NCBI RefSeq assembly: GCF_000003815.2
Contig: NC_049991.1
Coordinates: forward strand, 13,245,133-13,309,132
Direction: 5' to 3'
DNA: 64,000 nucleotides
Origin: Branchiostoma floridae
Lineage: Eukaryota > Chordata > Leptocardii > Amphioxiformes > Branchiostomatidae
Shown: one piece after another, positions 33,101 to 45,700 of the stretch
Layout: every line of letters starts with the position of its first letter
How positions within the stretch are numbered: position 1 is the stretch's first letter
Translations under genes and position numbers: made by a program
The notes under the pieces: generated by a model
Database searches by the model: none
Told to the model about the DNA's origin: nothing
What the model saw: only the letters and a program-made list of their open reading frames with translations

Positions 33101-36100
33101 TTGGTGAACATCTGGTAAGTTGGTAAGTCACCGGACAAAAATTATTTGTTTAGAACTAAAGGTTTTACCTAGCTGATGTTTTTGTGAACATCCGGTTAAA
33201 GGTACAAAAGAATCATTTGCTTACAATACATTGAAAGTTACAACCAAAGTTTTTCCCTAGCTGATGTTTCGGTGAACATCTGTCATCTTCTAATGGCTGG
33301 CTCTACTTTACATTGCAGCAGAAACACCTAGTACAATGGGTCAGTACTGCTCTGAGGAAGGTGACAGATGATCACCAAAATGTCCACTAGGTAAATACTT
33401 TGGCTGTGAACAAAGAACTTTGGAAAAAGGAGAAGTATACCAACCTGTCCAATGTGGTCATACATGCCTCCTTTGGCCATGAACCTGAGTGTTTCCAAAG
33501 CCATGTCCAGTGCCCTCTGGGCCTCGGGAGTACCCTTCATGCTGGACCACACTCTGAACAGGAAGTTGAAATTCACTGCAAAACATGACAGGAACATGAA
33601 GAAATACAGGGCATGTCTTGTACTTTTTTTGCTTTCCCTGACACAACAGAATCAAGCCTAACCTACAGAAAAAGTGCATTGCATGACTAAATGTGATTGT
33701 AACACCTAGCTTTTGTCCTAGGTTAGAAAGACGTTTTTTTACCCACTGATGGTCTCAGTGTTGTCAAGTTTAACTTGGATAATCCAAACCCAATCAGACC
33801 AACAGATGTATCTGAAGACAACTCTGCGTAAGGTCACTAACCTGGCTGAGGAAACTTTGGTGCATGCCCAAACCCTCCAAACTCCTCATCATACGAGTTG
33901 TCCAGTTGGTCCAGGCATTTCTTCACACTCTCCTGTCCAGGCAGGGTGGCAGTGCTGTCCACAGCCGACACAGACAGCTCCTTCAGGGCATCTATCACCA
34001 TGTTTCCCTGCTGGATCAACTTGTCCTTGTTGTTTTTCCACTAAAACGGTGGATAAGTAAGGGAGTAAGTTTTGGCTACAAACTTTACACTTCCTTACCC
34101 AGAAAAATTCTGCAAGGGTAACCCACTTAGGCCTTCATCGAATTTACAACCCGGGGCCCGGCCAGGTAGCTTTCGGGAACAAAAAGGAACAAATTAAACA
34201 AGACGAAAAGAGAATAGTCGTGGGCATTAAGAGGGATTCCCTCACTGAAACATGACCAAATAACTTTTACGATTCGCCTTCCGCTCTTTAAAAATAAGAT
34301 TTAGCCATTCTTCTCTTAGTTACATGTCTGTAAGAATCAATGCTTCATGATACTTGCTGACTTACAAAATACACAAGTAAACAAAGATGGTCAATATGTA
34401 AAACTAACAAGCAAGAAAAAAGATTCAGAGAAACATACTTGTTCAGAAATTCTTGTAAGGATGGTGCTGAATCCTGGTCTGCCCATGTGGTCCTTGGGTG
34501 GGAAGTACGTTCCTCCAGCGATGGGCTTCAGGTCAGGGGTCAACCATACGCTCATCGGCCAACCACCACCTCCACTGGTGGCCTAGAGGTGGGGATAAAC
34601 TTTAATATGACAAAATGTCTTGGGGTCTGACTCAAATATGATGACAAAATCCTTCCAAGAACACACTTTACAGATTCCTTCAATAATAAGAGCTGTTGTG
34701 TTATCAGCTTATTGTATCACAATTTTGATCCATCTTTGGATAACTTTCCACTCTAATGAAATACAGAAGTTATACAACAAGACTGAAAAGACATAAAAGT
34801 ATTCTTTCTCTATCAACATTTTTAAAGCCAACACTTTGTATCAACAAACTGTAAAAAAGATTAGAAGCTACCACAGAAAAGGTGAAAATAAGACTTGTCT
34901 TTACCTGTATAAAGGACATGTAGACCTTGTCTACATCAGGTCTCTCTTCACGGTCCACCTTGACGTTAACAAAGTGTTCGTTCATGATCTTCCCCACTTC
35001 TTCACTCTCAAATGACTCCCTTTCCATCACATGGCACCAATGGCACGTAGAGTAACCAACTAGAGAAACAACATGGCACTGAATACCAAAAATAGTAGAA
35101 TGTACAAGAATTGCGATGCTAGAGATGAATTATCATATATTCTCTTCTTTCAGTTTTTCTCATTCTTGCAGAGAAGGAACATCTTTGCTATTAATCCATA
35201 AATAAACCAGAGCAGCCATTGGCACAAGGTATTGTAGGCAAAGCGGAGGTAGACTGGAGTAGGCATATGTTGTATAAGCTTTCACATCTGAATTCCACTG
35301 GCTCGGATGAACTCACCTGACAAGAAAATGGGCTTGTTCTCTTTCTTAGCCTTCTTAAAAGCATCTTCTCCCCATGGGTACCTGAAAGTGTTTTACATGC
35401 AGGTTTAATACAAGATACTAGTACATACTTCTCAACCATTTACTATTTTTTAACAGCAAATGGCAGTTAAGAAAGAATATACCTGTATCATCAAATCAGA
35501 CAGGTGTGGGGAGGATACTTTTACAGCAATATTTCCTGATTGCTCAATTTTCAAGATTCTACTCTCCAAGAAATATGGAAAAATTCTACTCCTTAACATT
35601 TTCTTTGATATTGAAATTGCTAGTATATACTAGTACTCACCAGTCCACAGGGTTGTGGCAGTGTTGCAGCAGGTAAGGGGACTTCTCCTCAGCCAGCCGG
35701 TTCTTGTGCTTCCCACCCTTCCGGGAACCAGAACTTGATGCCCCGCCCGTTGCCATGGTTCTCACAGCTGTCAGAGGAGTCTGTCTGTGCGATATAGGAG
35801 ACCAAACTGAATCATCATATTCCACAAATACATGTATTTTATAAATCAAAACTGACATTACATTGAGTGTTAGATCATGCACATAGTATGCATGTACCCT
35901 GCCAAATATTTTGATATTATGCCCAAATGCTGAATGCATATTTACACCTTTAGTTGGTACTGCTTTCTTATATGATCAATATTTTCCAAAAACACACTGC
36001 AAATCTCCAGATCCTCAACCTCAACTTCCAGCTTAAACTAGGTATATTTTTCACACACACTGGATACCTGGCATTCTTTGAAAACTATGACATCATTAAA

Positions 36101-38576
36101 CCTGTTTTTTCTTCTTCTTAAATTCCATTGTGTAATTCACAGCTTTTATTTGTTCCAGAAAAACGTCTACCACTTCTACCATTTTCCAAATGAACATTGT
36201 TTTAATTACATTGTGGTTTTATGAGGTAGTAAACATTCATATATTTCATATTGATTCCATGGGGAAAACCAAAGTCATGCATATTTTATGCTAATACCCA
36301 TTGGCAATCAATTATTCGTTTATCACATTTATTTTTATTGCTGGGTACTGATTTCAAATGAAGTGAGGATGTTTTCCCTGATTTGAAGGATGACACAACA
36401 GCTGTGATTCTAAGTATTTCTGTCATATGTTTACCATATAATGGAATGTTACCTGATCTAGACTATAGGACAAGTTGTACAATGACAGGCACTTAAATTA
36501 TATCCCTGGTAAAATAATACATGTAGGAAGTACAAGTGCTCTCAGACAGAACAATTATGACAATAAGTTGTAGTTTAACATCACTGTTCTCTGTCTGTGA
36601 GCATGTGTACTTCCTATTATTTTTACAAGAAATAATTATTTATCACTCGACTACACACAGAACTTTTTTCCCATTTGATTCCAAGGTCCTTGACATGTAG
36701 TCTGGAAAGTGTTATGCTACAGCACCCTTTCTGTAATTTCCAATCTTGGGAAAACAATCTTAATGGCAAATTCATCATCATTCCTGAAAAACAAACTCCA
36801 CTCCAGGGAGACATTTGCTGTGATGCCAAACATTATAATTCATTCTCCATATGTACCTTATCATACTGTTAATGTTACATGCTTTCTTTTGTCGTTATGT
36901 TAAACAATTACACTGTGCAATACAACGATGGAGACTTACCAAAACAGGCTATACAAGAGGAATAAGCACAGTAATGTTGTTGCTACAAGTCTGTTCAAGG
37001 AGGCTCTATCTTTTAATAGAACCTCGTCGATCAGATTTAAATATAGAAAATAGTTGTGTAATGCAGTACCGGTAATTCTGAGTGTCATAACAAATATATG
37101 GAATGACGTCTAAGTTAGACCAGTTTAGGCACCAGGGACAAGATGAAGTCAGTTTGTTTACTCTTCATCTAAAATTTCCTTTGACAATCATATCCAATTT
37201 CAAATATTCCTGATACGATTTGTAAAAGTAATGACTACTTCAGTGCAGGGGTGAACAATGACCTGATATAAATATACATATGTTTAAAATGTCTGTTTGT
37301 TACTGATGATTTTTAAAGCTACATTGGCACATTGATGTTTAAGTGTGTGACCAATATCAAATATAATAAAGTTTCATATCACAGACATTGTATGGCATAT
37401 ACAACTGTAAGCAAAGAACTTATCTTCAACATGGATATCATTTGTGCAATTTTACACTGAGTAATCCGTTATGTTGTTATTTCTGCCAGACACTTAGGTC
37501 TTTAAGCTGTCATATACAGACTAGAAATGTTCAACTCAACAATACTGCCTTTAAATTATTTTCTTGAATTTTTGTTGCACTTTTAATGCAAGAAAATGAA
37601 AATAAAATCTTAATGTGTAATTCCAACATTATGTGAAGGTTTTCACTAATATACTCTTATTATGATTCTCCTTTGTAATTGCAGCCTTTTTAAAGCAGAG
37701 CCATACCCATTTATATCCATATATTCTCAACACTTTGCATGGAACATTTTATACTGCTCTCGTGGGAAATCACAGGTTCCCCTCTGGAATTTCAACGGAA
37801 GCATTTGTGGTTACAGTGCAATCTGCTGCGAATTTGCCAGCCACGCCACTTGTTTTGTTGAAACTGTTGGAATTATGTCTGTCAAGGTAAGTATGCACAG
37901 GGGACGGTGACTGTTAACTGTTAAGTGGATCAAAAAAAGCTTTTATGGATCAGAACATGTTCCTATATGATTTAGTATCTAGTATACGCCAAATCCGAAG
38001 TCATAGCATCATAAATCTGTTGAGATATTTATGATAGATGGAAATAGATCCGTATCTGTATCTGTATAGTCAGTATTGTTGGATGTTCATCGGTCTCTGA
38101 TACCTAAACTACATGCCCTATGGCACAACACACAAGCTTTTGTACCTGTATAGCCAGTATAACCGCCTTTTGGTGTAAGCAAGGATGTTAAAAAGGTTCT
38201 GGGGAAAAACGATTTTCAGAAACCTTAATTCTGAGTTGATAATTCAAAATGTAGGTCAAATGAAATCCAGTACATATACATCAGTGACATAAATCACCCC
38301 CTCAAGTTATATAATAGTATCTCCAAGAAACCTTTGACCCCAAACAAAATGAGAAAGTAGGAATTATTACGAAAATGTTAAAATGTTCCATGCAAGCGAC
38401 TGGCAGCAATTCATTGCATACACCACTTTAACCTACCTGAAGACAACGCTATTTTGACTGGCAATAGGGATGACAAGTCTGTTGTAGGCAGAAATAGAAG
38501 AAATTCCGCTGATTTTACAAAATTTCTGCAACCTCGCCCTCCCACAAGCCGATAAAACACGACATGCCAAAGACAT
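27191..38576 (-). CDS. SPATA20: SPATA20: thioredoxin-like (DUF255) plus (alpha/alpha)6-barrel protein, complete, 797 aa
   Basis: Fourteen exons, in gene order: 38437-38576, 35641-35784, 35317-35381, 34905-35059, 34439-34582, 33842-34040, 33445-33575, 32801-32980, 31966-32175, 31327-31519, 30560-30731, 29846-30054, 28330-28529, 27191-27442. They sum to 2394 nt with no internal stop. Exon 1 gives [19 protein letters not shown], Arg-rich with no acids, a probable mitochondrial leader; the junction [18 protein letters not shown] is in frame. Then comes the family signature [20 protein letters not shown], the thioredoxin-like redox motif CHWC (C122, C125) and [14 protein letters not shown]. Further signatures are [95 protein letters not shown] and the end [12 protein letters not shown]. 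Length matches vertebrate SPATA20 (about 790-800). The exact substrate of the family is not settled. Confidence 0.96.
27700..28290. repeat. Tandem hairpin array (~140 bp period, about four units) in last SPATA20 intron
   Basis: Units repeat at 27714, 27850, 27996, 28130 and 28271. Each contains an inverted repeat formed by CCAAATGATGG...TTCAGCACC, a short AAGGAGA loop and GGTGCTGAA...CCATCATTTGG. CAAAGTACCTTTACTGG segments follow. Confidence 0.85.
29117..29754 (-). pseudogene. Four tandem fragments of SPATA20 exon 12 (3' half plus donor)
   Basis: Relative to the true exon 12 (29846-30054), fragments recur every ~182 bp at 29117-29210, 29300-29389, 29477-29570 and 29662-29754. Each begins after a CTGCAG acceptor-like site and encodes versions of [19 protein letters not shown]. 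Fragments 1 and 3 keep an open frame and a donor (GAAG|GTTAG). Fragment 2 has lost the donor, and fragment 4 has a one-base deletion at GCTTCCC. The correct exon is the one continuous with the 5' half. Confidence 0.85.
30148..30325 (-). pseudogene. Duplicated 5' half of SPATA20 exon 12 with upstream intron
   Basis: 30148-30221 repeats the coding text of 29985-30054 ([21 protein letters not shown]) with its acceptor (CTCTGTTAG in plus orientation). The flanking intron (ATCCTTTGCATAGTGAGA) is repeated as well. After LYKKA the frame runs into intron-like sequence without a donor, so it is probably not used as an exon. Confidence 0.8.
33081..33403. repeat. Short repeat family with a hairpin copy in SPATA20 intron 7
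   Basis: The text TTTTACCTAG.TGATGTTT.GGTGAACATC occurs at about 33086, 33165 and 33250. An inverted copy ends at 33403 (ACTAGGTAAATACTTTGG). The segment 33244-33403 is therefore a MITE-like hairpin with CCAAAG/CTTTGG ends; the upstream copies look like solo arms. Confidence 0.65.
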
Positions 38577-39743
38577 CGCAAGCAGATCGTAGCTTATTTG
38601 GAATGCATAGTCCACGACAGTTCATGCATGGTCATTCTGTCCCTCCTGACAACGTCTGAAAAGCTTGTACAAGTTACTTTTGCAGCGAATTTTGCTGGAA
38701 AACTTGGAAAATTACTATTATTCTGCAGCAGCCGACGTCTCCTGATGTCACTCTTCGGGACGTCCACCGGGAGAACAGTACACGCTCTGTGATTGGTCTA
38801 ATCAGATATCTCGCTATGTTACAGGCTCGCCCATTGGTGAAAATATTTGGAGCGAAATTTGTACACATGCGCAGTTTTACTAGCTTGCCAAGACCCAATA
38901 CGCAAGGGTATCTAATCCTGAGCATAAACTATATTGAATATTTCAAACAAACAAAAAAATTCTATAAACGTCATATGTTTATTTATAACTTCCAATACTG
39001 TTTTACCGTGGTCTGGATCAATAAATTGTGCAGCGATAGAAGCACTACTTTGAACGGTAATGGTGTGTATCTAATTAGGGACACCATTATTTGGTATGTA
39101 TGGGGTCTTGGAAATCAGCACAGTCCCGGGAGAGTCGGAAGGTAGAAAGTGTTTTCCCTTTGCCCTTCGCCGTAGAAAATTTATTTTGCCTGCGTGTTAC
39201 TCCGCGATGTGACACCGCGCGGGGCTTGGCGGCTACCTGGAGCTCCAACCAAGGCGTCCGTGTGGATTTATCTGACGATCGATACTCGAGGACAGGCGTC
39301 TGGGACAAAAATCAAAGTAAGCGCTGCCTGTATGATCGTCATTCGCGACAGCTGCTGCCTTTTTGTATCTGCCTAGTGGGGAGGGGGGCAACGTGAAGTT
39401 TTGCTTCTCCGTGTTTCGTTTTTACAGATTCTTGTACGATTGCGTCTCTGTTGGAAAACTTAAGTGTTGACAATGTTTTGATTCAGCACAGACTCACAAC
39501 AGACGATTGATACTTCATCTGGCGTGTTGGCCACATCTTCCGGTGTCCTCGAGACCGGACGTGGACGGAAAAAGTTTTTTGTTGACGTTTTTCTGCGAGA
39601 GTGGAATTGAAAGGGCACCGTTATACACGGGGCTACAGCTGGGACCCATCTTCCACATCTGGAACGTTTCGTAGCATTTCTCCAACGTTGGAGCATCCAA
39701 GAGCGAAGGGAATTGGGTAAAGTTGGAACTAAGAGCAGCAACC
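38577..39743. promoter_or_regulatory. Shared upstream region of SPATA20 and CASKIN (head-to-head)
   Basis: The two start codons face away from each other across 1167 bp. On the SPATA20 side, CCAAT boxes on the minus strand lie at 38792-38796 and 38833-38837, 216-260 bp before its ATG. The part from about 39130 to 39370 is richer in CpG than the surrounding introns, and the last 300-350 bp are probably CASKIN 5' UTR. No TATA box is evident on either side. A bidirectional promoter is inferred from spacing. Confidence 0.5.
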
Positions 39744-42700
39744 ATGGGAAAAGATCAGGAACTTTTGCAGGCCGCCAAAAACCAGGACGTGGTGACTATG
39801 CAGAGGCTGGTGGCCAAGGCGAGAGCAGCCAAGCCCAGTAAGTACACCTCACCCTTCTCCCGATTTTTTTCCGAAAGCTGTAAAAATTCACACACCACAG
39901 CTTTCCCTGGCACCCTGTTTATGGTGAGAAGTAATCGTTTTTCCACACAGGCTGGTGTAGTTTATATCTAGTGACCTGAGAGTATTTCAGCAAGCCTGCT
40001 ACTTACGTAAACAATAGTTTACACTGGCACAGTTATGTCAAAAATCTACACGTGAGGGAAAGCACCTTTCCCACAGTAGGGATGACTACAATAGAAATCA
40101 TGTCATCAACTTATTTAGATTTTAAGCACCTCTGGTTCTATTGATTTTTGATAAATTTCTACCTGCTAAAAAGGTTATGGAAATGAGCAGTACTGTAAAT
40201 AGTGTTATGGTTTGTTCTTGACTAATACAAATTCATGACACCTATTGATATGCATGTATTCATAGTAAAACATCAGCACACATCCACCATTGACCGACAA
40301 CAGACATACAGTATGCTACGCAAATGTCACAAGTACACGCACCACCAACCAACGGCAGACTAATCATTGCCTTGCTGACAACAGTACACCATCATCTATT
40401 CAAACGTGGAGAACCACTGCCCATGATAATGACATGTAATGCAGTCTATATAACCCTTTTTTCAAAGTGTACTGGTATTGCTGATACTAGTGATAGCTGG
40501 TTTGATCTGTTTGATAGTGGGTCATACACCGGTTTGATCTGGGTTATTTCGAAGTGATTTTTTGGGGTACCGCTGACTTGGCTGTTTTATTTATTATAGT
40601 ATTATACATGTACTTGTAGTAAATAGTACATTTTCTGGCTGGCTATAGTAACTGTGGATACCTGAGCCTGAGGCAGATTTCTTTACATGTTACCTATCTA
40701 GAAAGAGAGAAAAAAGGAACACTTCCCCTCAACTTGAGCCAACGTTTGTGATTCTGGCGGTGGGCAGTAAGATATCAGATAGATAGTACGTGCGAATGTT
40801 CCGTAGATTCTACAATATCATTAATTTCAATATGTACCTGGTATACTCTACTCAACACTAATATGTCCCAGACGGACTAACAGAAGAATTAACACAAAGC
40901 ACCATAAGGCCAGCATTAATACTTGTTTTGTCAATACAAGAGAAACAAACGAGTCTCAAATGGGAGGTTTAAAATCAGGGATTTCGGAGAAAGCAATGGT
41001 GGATTGCCTGCAGCAATCTTCCTGTCAAAAAAGAACATGATAAATAGGTTTGAAATGATTGGATTTTGCATTGCTATATAGGGTAAGACCCCTGGCCTGG
41101 GGCATAGACAGGTAAACTGTAGAAAAGGCCCTTTGTCTTCCTCCCCAGGCTCCAAGGGCCACTGTATGATTGGTGCAACACAACACCTCAGCTTCACTAG
41201 GCTACATCATGCTTGGAATTTCTACCTCTTTGTAATGTGATTGATTTGTTGGACAATTTTGTAAAGGTTGAGGGACTCGTGTACAGCACGTCCTTCAGAA
41301 GCCTACTCCCCCCTCTCCGAGGGCAGATCAGCACCCGACGCACTAGACAATCCAACGAACTTGATGTGATAAAAACCAGAACTGAAAGATTCAAAAAAGT
41401 ACCATCCCGTACATTGTAAGACTATTAAACGAAAATGTCCTCTAATGACGTCATGACACAGCTACCTAAAGACCACTTACCGGCATACTTTGTTTTTATG
41501 AAATCATGTGCAATATCCGTTTTAGATAAGTGTTAAACTGTTTTTATATATAATGTTAAAGGTAATTCGGTTCAGCAATGTAATTCTTAACTGTGTATAT
41601 AGTATTTTTAAAAAATTGTTCCCGTATCTTTTTTAAATGTAACACGGCAGCACAATTCAGGGTCTTACTGACCCTGCTACCTGTATCGTGCAGTTGGATA
41701 AGAAATAAACCATTATGATGATGATGAAATTAACTCAATTTCCTATGATGTTATGCATGAGCATAGCAGAACAATATTCATGATTAGGCCTTGTGGTGTA
41801 TTCCAAGATGTGGTGCTGCAACTAGGTCAAAACTTCTGAAGGTTACCGGTAGTACTTAACAATTTCGCATAAAGACAGGAAGTCATGTAATGATTGAAAT
41901 ATGCTGTAGTTACATATGTATGTCCTAGAATCCTCTTTAAAAGTCAGTTACCTTTATATCATCATCGCAATACAAGCTACGGATATGTCAGATTTCACCT
42001 TTTGCTTTAGCAATCATTATAAATTTATATTATTTTGTAATGACATAGAGTGCAGGATTCAGTATTCATGACTGTTTTCATTGTCTTGTAGCAACAATCA
42101 GAGGTACATTTTGATTTTCAATATGCTTATCTAACACATACGTATGGAAATTACTTCTAAGTGTACATTTTAATAGAGTTTAAACATTGAAAATTTTTCT
42201 CTCCTTCTCTCAAATCAATGTCATCCAAGCAGAAAAGAATATGACTGATTTCTTTTTGATATGAAAAATCTCAGTGTACCCATAGTCACTGTATAGCAGG
42301 TACACAAATATTGAAATAAGAATGGATTACCTCATTTTGAAATGTCAGGTGCTTAGTGTTTGGTAAAATTTGACCCAGATCAGTGACTTTTCAAGTGTAC
42401 TTATATAGTAGTGCTGGCCAGTATGACCTGTACTGTCCATAGTCCAGAATGTCCCTGTGGGGATAGAGTCCCCACTTTGTTTACCTTTTCCTTGGTCCAA
42501 ATGGTGTGAATCCTCCAGGTCAGTCCATCCCACTGCCTCCTGCATATGTATGGCCTCTAATTAGGGGAAAGGGAAGGAAGAAAACACAGTGTGGTATGTT
42601 GGTGTATCTGAGAAACAAGTGCCATGAGAATTATCGGCATACATGCTTCAGGAACTGGGTATGTTGACACAATACCTGTGGAGAGAGGCTACTGACTATC

Positions 42701-45700
42701 CAAGCCAAGGGCAGTGTTGTCTACACAGTGCTGTGCGGACAATCTGGACTTGATTTTACATTGGGTGTGGTAGAGAAGACCAAATGTCACCACCAACAGT
42801 AGGAGGATGACTCAGACATGGTTGGGCTGGACCTGTAAGATCTAATCTCAGCCTGTTAGGCAGCTCAGCGTATTTGTGGTAGGGAAACAGAAGCTTGGGG
42901 GATTTTGGATGAAGATGCATTGAGATGTAAGCACTTCGAGTTGGAGTGTAAGTTCTACAATTAAACTGAATGCCACCAGGAAAGCCTTTTGTATTTTAGT
43001 GTCCTTGTGGTCAGTGTGTATAAAGAATTCTATGTGCTAAAGAATTTAATGTTGGTCACTCATTCGCTCACTCACTCACTCACTCACTCACTCACTCATT
43101 CACTCACTCACTCACTCACTCACTCACTCACTCACTCACTCACTCACTCACTCACTCACTCACTCCATTCACTCACTCTATTCACTCACTCATTCACACT
43201 CACATGCTCACTTTCTCAGTCACTTTCTCACTCACTTATATTCTACTTTTAAGTGTCTTGTTATTGCCATTCATTGATTTTCAACCGCATAAATGTATGT
43301 ACCATTTTGAATATGCAATTTGCCTTTCCTTCTCTAGCACCTTGTACATTTAGCACAGTCCAGTCCCTAGGGCCACCTTATCTCTTCTCAGAGGAAGTTT
43401 TAGATTTGTGTAATCAGAAGCTGGCATCTTCCTGACCAAATGGAAGTTGACATGAATAGTTGGGGAAGACTTGTGACCAGTTTCTGACAGAATAAGGGCA
43501 GGCCCTACTGCCTCAGTGGGTGCACGTCATATCTTATTTATCAGCAAGTTAATTAGAACAATAGATCTGTATCTTAAACTGACTTAAGGGCTATTTTTGA
43601 ATAGTGGACTAATGGGACATGGTTGGAAATGTCCTAATTATGCCAAGGCAGACCTTACATTATCAACTAGTCCCAGATGTTGTGAAGGAAGCTGCTACCT
43701 TTCTTGCCAAGACTACATTTTGTAATCTATATGTTGTTGATATTAAAGAGCATCCATGCAAAGGTACATTGTAACACTAACAGGTACAATTTTATGTCTG
43801 TCATCCTTGCACTCAAAGATCCTGTTAGTGATAATTGACAAGACAATAATGTATCAATGCAGTCAATATTTGAGAAGAAGCCATGATAAATTTTGTAGTG
43901 CCAGCAACATGGATTATGCTGAAGGCCTAACCACCCCCCTTGGCCTAACAATTTCCATCTGGGTGAAGTTCATGTGATATAGTTGACATGTTTTTACATG
44001 CCAGGTCCTGCCCTTTCCTATGGAGGAATGTGTGGGGGAGGGTTCTATCAATGAGGTACAGATGTGGAGAAATGACAACTTGCATGTGTCTGCAAAATAT
44101 GTCACAAAACTACAGAAAAGGTGTTGATGCAGTATGGGTACGCTGAAAGTGAATACCAATGTTACGGTTTTGTTCTAGAGATTGTGCAAGTAACAAAGAA
44201 AGCAATGTAAGTAATAAAGTTCCGAGAGAATTTTAATCTTATAAATCTGGATGAAACACAGGCTAGATAGTAGCTAGATATTGGAAATTCCACATTACAT
44301 GGACATTGCTAAGCAAAGATTAAACTTTGAGAGAAGTATCCGACAGAATAGGAATATCAGAACATCTTGCCATTAATATATTTGAAGCTAATTCAAGTCG
44401 GCAATGAACGTTCTACCTCACTTTGCAATGTATGTTTACAGGTAATGTCTTTTCTTTGTGAAAAAAAGAAAATGTGTATGTTGGCTTTACATAATACATA
44501 CCTTGGGTAAAGCCAGGACTTTACACGGATACAGCAGGTGAGCAACTTCAAACGGTAAATCACACCTGGGAGGTGAGAAGAAAGGTGAGCTGCCAGGATG
44601 TGGAGCTCTTCGTAAATACGATAATGCTATGTTATGACATCAGCCATTGTGCACTAACTCTAAGCCAGCAAGCCCTAAACGTCACCCTCTAACCTATTAC
44701 ACAGAGCCAGTGGCCAATGTTAAGCCTATAATGTCTCTTAACTGCGAGGTTCACTATAGCCAGTAGCACCATGTTTTGGATGGAATGCCGCATGCATAAC
44801 ACTCTACTACTTATTCGGTAGCATTCTTGGTATGCTTGTGGTTGACTAGGTTTGGCACCGAACTGTTTATTGGGTCAAGTTCGTGTATACTCATAATGAG
44901 CTTGGTTGTTGTGGTTCCTTTTCTTCCCTTTGCTCGACTGTATGATGGTAATCAGCTGTGCAGCCCGCATCTTTCAGAAATCTCTGAAACGGTTCAAGGA
45001 AAGTATTTACATTATGGAATCGGACACTAGGATAGAGGTGTTTGAAAAAGAGCAAGCGGGCATAGAGCAAGATTTCGATTCAGGAAAATAACCAAAGCTA
45101 GAGAAAGATGTGTAGTAAAAGGTGTGTGTATTGCCATGAGAAGTGTTTGATTTTTGGTTGTTTGTAGTCTGCTGACTGAAGATAAAATTAATGTAACCTT
45201 TGAGTGTTGAAGTGACATTTTTTATGACATTAGGGAAATGCATCAGCATACCAATATGTATTCCTGAGTAATTATTCTGACCATAGAAAAGCCATACAAA
45301 TTTATTTATGAAGGAAACTGTTTACTGAAAGTAGGTTAAGGCCATTTATGATCATCAAATGTAATCAAATATCATAATGAGTTATTGCCCTCAGGCCTAA
45401 CCTTGGTGTGTATCCCTGGATACAGTATGTACTATGTAGTCTTGGTTCTGTATTATACTATTATACATAGGTATTTGTAATGTCTGAATGTGATTTTATA
45501 ACAGCTGCCAAGATTACCTTCTCTTAAGGGTAGAAAAATCATGCATGTAGATGGTTTGCAGTCTACGTACTCATACATATTGGATATATATTCCTGCTAA
45601 TGTACTCTCTGCAACTTCTTCCCGGTTCAGGGTCATTCATGGGTCACTTCGGTATATCAGCACTCCAGTACCCAAATAACATTGCAATATGTGAGACAGT

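Noticed and set aside
38789-39396. Frames of about 100 residues in the SPATA20-CASKIN interval
   Set aside because: Explained by CpG-richer promoter sequence; no domain content and they conflict with the head-to-head promoter layout.
39744-39837. ANKS1-type ankyrin/SAM gene as the identity of the plus-strand gene
   Set aside because: The MGKxQEL start is shared, but the in-frame second exon with LLGSSKRINLNFQDQDG fits CASKIN, not ANKS1.
43066-43252. Frame of LTHS repeats
   Set aside because: Translation of a TCAC microsatellite.
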